A DNA stretch of 10,352 bases, taken from positions 1-10,352 of the forward strand of contig DATFYI010000258.1 in the NCBI GenBank assembly GCA_035315125.1, written 5' to 3'. Both the position numbers and the translations under genes were made by a program. Positions 5,891-10,352 of the stretch are shown here, piece after piece. How positions within the stretch are numbered: position 1 is the stretch's first letter; every line of letters begins with the position of its first letter. Under the pieces are notes generated by a model that was not told the DNA's origin, made no database searches, and saw only the letters and a list, made by a program, of their open reading frames with translations. Source of the DNA: DATFYI01 sp035315125 (GTDB lineage: Bacteria > Chloroflexota > Anaerolineae > Anaerolineales > Anaerolineaceae).

Positions 5891-6490
5891 CTAATAAGGG
5901 TGGTACGCGCCGACACCACACACGTCGCTGCCAACCTTCTCGAAATATAATGTCTTTGGCTCGGTCGTCCCGGTGGCCGGGTCAAGGTAGGCGTAGTTGA
6001 CCGAATCGATCTTGGTTGTTGTAGCCGCGTCCCAGGCTGCCCTGCTGATCGGCTCGATGGCCGAGCCCACCAGATTGGGATAACCGCCGTTGGCGCTTTG
6101 CCTGAGGTTGGAATCAATACAAGCCACATACAGGTCGAGATAGAAGAATGGGGCTACCCGCTTGGTGAAATCCGATAGCGCCTGTGTGCGTCCAACTGAG
6201 TTGTAATGTGCGACTGCTTTTTGGAGCATTGTCATGGCTTGCTCTGGCGTGCCGTGTGTGGAGGTCGTCTTAGAGACGGGCGGCTGCGTGGGCTGGGAAG
6301 CGGAGGGTTGCGTCTGTTGTGATCCGAGGGCGGGTGTAGGTTGGGCCACCAAAAGTTGTCCCCCTTGCGATGTGCTGGAAGAGCTGGGTTGAGAGGTAGC
6401 AGGTAAATTAGGTAAGCTGAAACTGCAGGCAAATTGCGCCAACGCCAGTATCAGCAAGATGGGCAAGACTTTATTGAGTTTGAGATTCAT
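5891..6490 (-). CDS. Lipoprotein with a single Cache (sCache_2-like) domain
   Basis: The start is placed at ATG 6490, giving 199 residues. GAAAGGA at 6501-6507 is a good ribosome-binding site 10 bases away, while the TTG nine bases further upstream would sit right against it. The N-terminus MNLKLNKVLPILLILALAQFAC is a lipoprotein-like signal with C22 as probable lipidated residue; Q at -3 makes the lipobox imperfect. A Ser/Gln/Pro/Thr-rich linker covers about 23-79. Residues 81-199 match the remembered sCache_2 pattern: TPEQAMTMLQKAV, FFYLDLYVACID, NLVGS, then NYAYLDPATG, EPKTLYFEKV and a closing VGAYHP. In chemoreceptors and histidine kinases this domain senses small molecules outside the cell. 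Here no membrane helix or signalling domain follows, so it is a tethered stand-alone sensor or binding protein. The ligand is unknown. Confidence 0.82.
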   Translation of the reverse strand: MNLKLNKVLPILLILALAQFACSFSLPNLPATSQPSSSSTSQGGQLLVAQPTPALGSQQTQPSASQPTQPPVSKTTSTHGTPEQAMTMLQKAVAHYNSVGRTQALSDFTKRVAPFFYLDLYVACIDSNLRQSANGGYPNLVGSAIEPISRAAWDAATTTKIDSVNYAYLDPATGTTEPKTLYFEKVGSDVCGVGAYHPY

Positions 6491-6601
6491 GTCGATCAAA
6501 TCCTTTCGCGCCGGGCTTGATAAAGCGGCACATTACCCACCAATAGGATGATAAAACAGACAATAATTATCCGATATAGTAACTCTATTATACACACAAA
6601 T

Positions 6602-6629
6602 TTGTCAATTATGGAAAAGATTGTATAAA
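6602..6629 (+). promoter_or_regulatory. Candidate promoter of the photolyase gene
   Basis: TTGTCA (6602-6607) and TATAAA (6624-6629) are separated by 16 bases, close to a standard housekeeping promoter. The leader to the ATG at 6794 would be about 155-160 bases, long for a simple gene. The direct repeat AAAAGATTGT overlaps the promoter. Confidence 0.55.
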
Positions 6630-6646
6630 TTGAAGCAAAAGATTGT
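6615..6646 (+). repeat. Direct repeat AAAAGATTGT, 22-bp period
   Basis: The decamer is at 6615-6624 and 6637-6646. Start-to-start spacing is 22 bp, close to two helical turns, so both copies face the same side of DNA. One lies in the promoter spacer reaching the first base of the -10, the other just past the expected transcription start. This is a plausible regulator site; chance cannot be excluded in AT-rich DNA. Confidence 0.4.
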
Positions 6647-6793
6647 CTGGCTCGATGAAATACTGGATAATTAGAATAGGTGTATTGATTGGGTTTATAT
6701 TGAAAGAGTCAATTTTGCCGCCCATTACAGGATCTGGTTGGTCTATCCGCTTCGTTCAATCTGGCAGTTGACCGGTATTACTGCGGAGCAATC

Positions 6794-8200
6794 ATGAGTT
6801 CTGCAATTTGGTGGATTCGCCGTGATCTGCGTCTGAGCGATAATCATGCTCTGGCGGCTGCCCTGCAGCGGGCCGATGTGGTAATCCCGGTATTCATCCT
6901 TGACCCGTTCCTGCTGGCTTCGCCATATACCGGTGTGAAGCGCCTGGCGTTCCTGTTTGATGGCTTGCGCCAACTGGATTTTAGTCTACGCCAGCTTGGC
7001 AGCGCCCTCATCCTCCGCCAGGGCGAACCTTTAGAAGTTTTACAAGTTCTGCTGGCTGAGACTGGAGCAGATAGGATCTTCGCCGAAGCGGATATCACGC
7101 CTTATGCCCGCCGGCGCGATAAACGGGTGGAGGCTCAGCTACCGATTTCTCTCATCCATGGGGTCACTTTATATCCACCGGAAATTCTTCACAAACCGGA
7201 CGGCGCGCAGTATACCATCTACACGCCGTTTAACCGCCTATGGCGCAGTCTGCCATTTCCCGGCAGCCCGATTCCTGCCCCACCGCGCTTGCTATCCATG
7301 CCACCCCTGTTCAATTATGGCATTCCGACTGAACCTTCTCTTTCCAGTGAAGCTTCCTTTCAAGCTGGAGAGACTGAAGCCCAACGGCGGCTGGCCGCTT
7401 TTGCGGATTCGTCTATTACCTGCTACGCGGAACAGCGCAATCGCCTGGATCTGGATGGAACTTCGGGCTTATCGCCGTACCTGCGTTTTGGGATGATTTC
7501 AGCCCGGCAAGCTGTCTGGGCAGCACGCCAGGTTGAGACGCAAGCCCAAGACGAAGCTGCCCGGCGGAGTGCGGAAACCTGGCTAGACGAGTTGATCTGG
7601 AGGGAATTTTATGCCGCAATTTTGTACCATTTTCCCCAAGTGCGCCACACTGCCTTTCGTCCCAAACTACGCCGTATTCCCTGGCGAAACGATCCGGCCG
7701 GTTTTGCGGCCTGGTGTGAGGGGCGCACCGGCTACCCTGCGGTAGATGCTGCCATGCGCCAAATGAATTCAATTGGCTGGATGCACAACCGGGGGCGCAT
7801 GCTTGTGGCGTCGTTCCTGACAAAAGATTTGTTGATCGATTGGCGGCTGGGCGAACGCTATTTTATGCAGCAATTGCTGGATGGGGATCCGGCATCTAAC
7901 AATGGCGGCTGGCAGTGGACGGCCGGTACCGGCAGCGATGCTGCCCCTTATTTCCGCTTATTTAACCCCACCCTGCAGGGAATGAAATTTGATCCACAAG
8001 GTGTGTATGTGCGCCGTTGGCTGCCTGAGCTGGCTTCTGTGCCGGACTCATACATCCACACACCCTGGAAAATGCCGGATGAGCTGCAGCGCAGGGTGGG
8101 CTGTTTGATTGGCAAAGACTATCCCGCGCCCATTGTGGATCATGCCATAGTACGCCAGCGCGTTCTGGACGCTTATAAATCTGCAGAAAATATTAAATGA
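6794..8200 (+). CDS. phr: Class I deoxyribodipyrimidine (CPD) photolyase
   Basis: A flavoenzyme that uses blue or near-UV light to split cyclobutane pyrimidine dimers in DNA; cytoplasmic. The 468-residue length is typical. The N-terminal alpha/beta antenna domain opens IWWIRRDLRLSDNHAL (5-20). The FAD-binding helical domain is marked by TSGLSPYLRFGMIS (223-236), WLDELIWREFY (263-273), GYPAVDAAMRQMNSIGWMHN (313-332), DWRLGERYF and NNGGWQW (369-375). By alignment from memory to E. coli PhrB, the electron-transfer tryptophan triad is intact as W307, W350 and W373. The flavin-contacting Asn of NNGGW is present as N369. The start is supported by GGAG (6785-6788) five bases before the ATG. The second chromophore, probably a folate, cannot be settled by eye. 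It is transcribed alone and convergent with the fasciclin gene. Confidence 0.95.
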   Translation: MSSAIWWIRRDLRLSDNHALAAALQRADVVIPVFILDPFLLASPYTGVKRLAFLFDGLRQLDFSLRQLGSALILRQGEPLEVLQVLLAETGADRIFAEADITPYARRRDKRVEAQLPISLIHGVTLYPPEILHKPDGAQYTIYTPFNRLWRSLPFPGSPIPAPPRLLSMPPLFNYGIPTEPSLSSEASFQAGETEAQRRLAAFADSSITCYAEQRNRLDLDGTSGLSPYLRFGMISARQAVWAARQVETQAQDEAARRSAETWLDELIWREFYAAILYHFPQVRHTAFRPKLRRIPWRNDPAGFAAWCEGRTGYPAVDAAMRQMNSIGWMHNRGRMLVASFLTKDLLIDWRLGERYFMQQLLDGDPASNNGGWQWTAGTGSDAAPYFRLFNPTLQGMKFDPQGVYVRRWLPELASVPDSYIHTPWKMPDELQRRVGCLIGKDYPAPIVDHAIVRQRVLDAYKSAENIK

Positions 8201-8245
8201 TTGGTCGCTCACTTAAGTAAGTTAATGCCATAATTAAAATAAATT

Positions 8246-8275
8246 GGCGAGGATGACTGAATTTTCACCCTCGCC
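8246..8275. terminator. Rho-independent-type terminator between photolyase and fasciclin genes
   Basis: GGCGAGG (8246-8252) pairs perfectly with CCTCGCC (8269-8275), with a further TGA/TCA inner pairing after one mismatch. On the minus strand the stem is followed by AATTTATTTTAATT, a fair U-rich tract, so it best serves the fasciclin gene. It may also stop photolyase transcripts from the other side. Confidence 0.6.
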
Positions 8276-8317
8276 TCATCAGGATATATTAAAGGGTCCT
8301 GTTTTCCCTGGTTTGAA

Positions 8318-8395
8318 TCACATCGGTGGGGTCAGGACAGTGTCGATTACGTGAATTACGCCGTTAGATGCAACGATATCTGTGACGATTACCTA
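8318..8395 (-). pseudogene. In-frame C-terminal tail of the third FAS1 repeat, beyond a premature TAG
   Basis: Downstream of the TAG at 8393-8395 the same frame stays open for 24 codons to a TGA (8318-8320). It encodes the expected end of a FAS1 repeat, including VIVTDIVASNGVIHVIDTVL, closely matching the ends of repeats 1 and 2. In repeat 2 the corresponding codon is CAG, followed by the same GTA. A C-to-T change on the coding strand would explain the stop. Confidence 0.8.
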
Positions 8396-9808
8396 TGCGT
8401 TGTTGACATAAACTTTTCCATTTGAAACCGTAATGGTAACTGACTTGCCTTCAACAGTCTTGGCTGAGGACAGCTTTACGACATCAGCCGCCATTAACTT
8501 CCCAGCGATTACATGGTAAGTCAAGATATCCGTAAGTTTTTGCTGGTTGGCAGGCATCATAAGAGAAGCGAGGGTTCCAGCTGGCAGTTTTGCAAAAGCT
8601 TCATCTGTGGGTGCAAATACGGTAAAGGGTCCAGGACCTTTAAGCGTATCTGTTAATCCGGCGGCCTGAATGGCTGCCACGAGAGTTTTGAAACGGCCAT
8701 CCGCACCAGCTGTATCGACGATATCCATTGCTGGTGCATTAGCTGTGATCTTTTGAGGAAGCAGTACTTGATTGATTACATAGATGATACCATTCGTAGT
8801 CGGTATAGCAGCCAGAACTACCTGGGCGTCATTTACATAGAAACTGCCATTTTTGACAGTGAATTTGATATTTTCACTTTCCACCGTCTGGGCTTGTTGA
8901 TTGGTATACAGGTCAACTGGACTCAGATTACCGCTAACGACATGATAAGTCAAAATATCTGTGAGCTTCTGCTTGTTTTCCGGCTTGAGCAGACTGGTAA
9001 GTGTACCGGCTGGCAAAGCGTTGAATGCCGCGTCAGTCGGGGCAAATACAGTGAATGGTCCTTTACCTTTGAGTGTATCGACCAGCCCGGCTGCCTGAAT
9101 AGCAGACACCAGCGTCTTAAAGCTGCCATTAGCAACTGCAGTATCGACAATATTCTTGTTGGGTGCCATCATTTCGGGTGGAAGAAGCACAGTATCGATC
9201 ACGTGAATCACGCCATTTGAGGCAGATATGTCGGTTGCAACAACATTGGCATTGTTGACCATTACCGTGCTGCCTGATACCTTAATGTTGATGGCTGGTC
9301 CGTCTAAAGTAGTGGCTTGTTTCAAATTGACCACATCCGCAGCCATAAGCTGTCCTGGAACAACATGATACAGCAGGATGCTGGCCAGCATGGCTTTATT
9401 TTCAGGTTTGAGTAAGTTTTCCAAAGTGCCTTTGGGAAGTTTGGCGAAAGCATCATCCGTTGGGGCAAAAACCGTGAATGGGCCATTGCCTTTTAATGCA
9501 TCAACCAATCCGGCAGCCTGGATGGCAGCTACTAAAGTCTTGAATTTTCCACTTGCAATTGCAACATCTACAATGGTGTTGGGTACTTGTGTTGGATTTG
9601 AGGTGGGGGAAATTGTGTTCATTGCAGTAGGAGCAGGTGTTTCAGAAGCAGCAGGAACAGAAGTGGGCGCCATTGAAAGTGGAGCTTTGGTGTCGGTTGG
9701 CATGGCAACGGGTGCAACAGTTGGCGGATTTCCAGAAACTGTTTGAGAACAGGCTGATAATATCAGCACTACAGTTACGATAAGACTGATCAGTTTGAAG
9801 CGATACAT
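8393..9808 (-). CDS. Secreted lipoprotein with three fasciclin (FAS1) repeats, third truncated by an amber codon
   Basis: A 471-residue surface lipoprotein, likely anchored outside the cell and mediating adhesion or matrix contact as FAS1 proteins do. The signal ends in the canonical lipobox LSAC with C20. A Pro/Thr/Ala-rich linker covers 21-77. FAS1 repeats cover about 78-210, 219-351 and 361-471. Each has the H1 motif (GPFTVFAPTDxAF) and the central YHV. The H2 block (NGVIHVIDTVLLP in repeat 1, NGIIYVINQVLLP in repeat 2) is missing from repeat 3, because the frame meets TAG after VYVNNA. The sequence beyond the stop is intact for 24 codons, so the ancestral product was 496 residues. The start is firm: GGAGGA (9816-9821) seven bases before the ATG. 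TAG is also a normal stop elsewhere in the window, so a recoded genetic code is unlikely. A real mutation, programmed readthrough and a sequencing error remain possible. Confidence 0.9.
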   Translation of the reverse strand: MYRFKLISLIVTVVLILSACSQTVSGNPPTVAPVAMPTDTKAPLSMAPTSVPAASETPAPTAMNTISPTSNPTQVPNTIVDVAIASGKFKTLVAAIQAAGLVDALKGNGPFTVFAPTDDAFAKLPKGTLENLLKPENKAMLASILLYHVVPGQLMAADVVNLKQATTLDGPAINIKVSGSTVMVNNANVVATDISASNGVIHVIDTVLLPPEMMAPNKNIVDTAVANGSFKTLVSAIQAAGLVDTLKGKGPFTVFAPTDAAFNALPAGTLTSLLKPENKQKLTDILTYHVVSGNLSPVDLYTNQQAQTVESENIKFTVKNGSFYVNDAQVVLAAIPTTNGIIYVINQVLLPQKITANAPAMDIVDTAGADGRFKTLVAAIQAAGLTDTLKGPGPFTVFAPTDEAFAKLPAGTLASLMMPANQQKLTDILTYHVIAGKLMAADVVKLSSAKTVEGKSVTITVSNGKVYVNNA

Positions 9809-9830
9809 TTGTCTTTCCTCCAGTAAAAGG

Positions 9831-9850
9831 TTTAGGAAATTCTTCCTAAA
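9831..9850 (-). promoter_or_regulatory. Perfect 8-bp hairpin in the fasciclin gene leader
   Basis: TTTAGGAA (9831-9838) and TTCCTAAA (9843-9850) are perfect complements around a four-base loop. On the coding strand the hairpin ends nine bases before the GGAGGA ribosome-binding site and lies downstream of the predicted transcription start. It could act as mRNA stabiliser, translation control element or operator. Confidence 0.5.
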
Positions 9851-9870
9851 AAATAGTATTTGTTGACGTT

Positions 9871-9899
9871 ATTATATGGATTTTTTGTCTAATGTACAA
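9871..9899 (-). promoter_or_regulatory. Candidate promoter of the fasciclin gene
   Basis: On the minus strand, a perfect TATAAT (9871-9876) is preceded at the ideal 17-bp spacing by TTGTAC (9894-9899), which matches only the first three bases of the -35 consensus. The predicted leader is about 55 bases and contains the hairpin at 9831-9850. Confidence 0.55.
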
Positions 9900-10227
9900 T
9901 CTTTAATCACTGCTTGTATAATGTTTTGGAATAATCTATCTACGAGCCCACTTCTAATTCAAACTGAGATACAAAGAATTCGTTCTGAATGATTGAATTG
10001 ATATTCTTCTTATATTTCCCCCACGAATATTGAAACCCAATAAGATTCCCTCGCGCACCGATTTATTTACACCATTTCTTATGTCAGTAAAAATTGTAAT
10101 TAGTTTCACAAACGTTATACAATTTATTCCATTTGGAGGAGACGTATATGTATAATAGTTTGTGAATACTGGTATAACTTCAAAACTTATCAAGTAAAAA
10201 CTCATGCTTGCGTTTCTTTTTATCGTT
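9900..10227. other. AT-rich stretch without a convincing gene
   Basis: This 328-bp region has low GC and no frame with protein-like composition. The longest open frame (minus, 9954-10205) has no ribosome-binding site or recognisable motif. The only structure found is the long hairpin at 10105-10166. A GGAGGAG followed six bases later by ATG (10148) opens a frame of only five codons. Confidence 0.5.
10105..10166. repeat. 62-bp imperfect palindrome with a Shine-Dalgarno-like loop
   Basis: Outer arms TTCACAAAC (10105-10113) and GTTTGTGAA (10158-10166) are perfect 9-bp complements. Inner arms TTATAC (10115-10120) and GTATAA (10150-10155) add 6 bp, leaving a 29-base loop that contains GGAGGAG (10135-10141). 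A further GTATAAC at 10172-10178 is also complementary to GTTATAC at 10114-10120, so alternative pairings exist. Confidence 0.55.
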
Positions 10228-10352
10228 TTAAGAAACTAATTGATTGTAGAAATCAATAAACTTATACACGCCTGCAATTGCTTTATCTACCATGTCTAAG
10301 ATTGGCGATAACTCGGCACGGGCAACTGATCGCTCAGGAGAAAAATATGAGG
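10228..10352 (-). CDS. 3' end of an unidentified gene running off the right edge
   Basis: On the minus strand a frame is open from the window edge (first full codon 10350-10348) for 40 codons to a TAA at 10228-10230. The C-terminus includes ARAELSPILDMVDKAIAG and ends KFIDFYNQLVS. It looks protein-like: amphipathic helical spacing, many codons beginning with G, and higher GC than the spacer to its left. No family was recognised. A short stem GTTTCTT/AAGAAAC (10212-10218 with 10230-10236) overlaps the stop and may be a weak terminator. The competing reading is a plus-strand gene starting at ATG 10347 behind AGGAG; both cannot easily be true. Confidence 0.5.
   Translation of the reverse strand, partial: SYFSPERSVARAELSPILDMVDKAIAGVYKFIDFYNQLVS

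Larger units (their letters stand above)
6491..6793. other. Divergent promoter region between the Cache lipoprotein and photolyase genes
   Basis: This 303-bp AT-rich stretch has no protein-like frame. It holds a plus-strand promoter (6602-6629), a minus-strand TATAAT at 6587-6592 with a TTGACA at 6603-6608 that is only 10 bases away and so not a proper pair, and the 22-bp-phased direct repeat at 6615-6646. Confidence 0.55.

Noticed and set aside
6491..6499. Upstream TTG start for the Cache lipoprotein, adding three residues
   Set aside because: The ribosome-binding site GAAAGGA would be one base from the TTG, while the ATG at 6490 is correctly spaced.
7416..7823. Minus-strand frame within the photolyase gene
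   Set aside because: Antisense shadow of a strongly conserved enzyme gene.
8393..8395. TAG reassigned to an amino acid genome-wide
   Set aside because: Two other genes in the window (421-1845 and 5891-6490) end naturally at TAG, with unrelated sequence or the next gene beyond.
8753..9220. Plus-strand open frame of 155 codons
   Set aside because: Antisense to the FAS1 repeats, whose minus-strand frame has unmistakable domain structure; a shadow of that gene.
10148..10165. Five-codon frame (MYNSL) behind GGAGGAG
   Set aside because: Too short to be called a gene. The neighbouring frames do not restore a longer protein with a start codon, so no frameshifted gene can be shown.
9954..10205. Minus-strand open frame of 83 codons in the right-hand spacer
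   Set aside because: It has no ribosome-binding site, no recognisable motif and a composition as AT-rich as the spacer, and it overlaps the 10105-10166 palindrome. More likely a chance frame.
10336..10352. AGGAG followed six bases later by ATG at 10347 on the plus strand, a possible gene start at the right edge
   Set aside because: Only two codons are visible, and it lies inside the better supported minus-strand frame ending at 10228. Kept only as an alternative; a few hundred more bases would settle it.

Overview
The window looks like a stretch of bacterial chromosome, most plausibly from a Chloroflexota (Anaerolineae-like) organism. This is an inference from gene content and style: two lipoproteins with long Ser/Thr/Pro-rich linkers, a secreted LysM protein, a triple-fasciclin lipoprotein and a class I photolyase, with moderately GC-rich genes separated by strongly AT-rich spacers. 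No rRNA, tRNA, CRISPR array or recognisable transposase was seen.

Left end (1-2411): an AT-rich cassette carries two genes on the + strand. The first is a beta-class DNA methyltransferase with an extra C-terminal domain. The second, 14 bases downstream, is a free-standing protein homologous to that extra domain. The free-standing copy has a clear PD-(D/E)xK-type triad (D75, E84, K86). The fused copy has S373 and A382 in place of the two acidic residues and keeps only the lysine. I read this as a compact restriction-modification module in which the nuclease fold was duplicated and one copy, fused to the methyltransferase, lost its catalytic residues. To its left, on the opposite strand, is a GC-rich 3' fragment of a second methyltransferase (54 of 76 residues identical by hand count). 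It breaks off at about base 242, next to the cassette's promoter region.

Middle left (2453-4616, all minus strand): an orphan 70-residue small protein of a type often seen beside nucleotidyltransferases; a 12-helix MFS transporter; and a DUF1089-like putative glycolipid-binding protein, the last two probably co-transcribed.

Middle (4617-6793): an AT-rich intergenic region with a 61-bp nested palindrome, then a secreted LysM protein (+). Convergent to it is a lipoprotein with a single Cache (sCache_2-like) domain (minus), with hairpins between the two stop codons.

Right (6602-10352): a promoter and gene for a class I CPD photolyase (+). Convergent to it is a secreted lipoprotein with three fasciclin (FAS1) repeats (minus). 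Its third repeat is cut by an in-frame TAG where the second repeat has CAG, and 24 further in-frame codons of intact FAS1 sequence follow. A non-coding AT-rich region with hairpins follows, and then the 3' end of an unidentified minus-strand gene that runs off the right edge.

Apart from the restriction-modification pair and the transporter pair, the genes look independently transcribed. The common theme of the right two thirds is the cell surface and stress/light response, but no single pathway links them.
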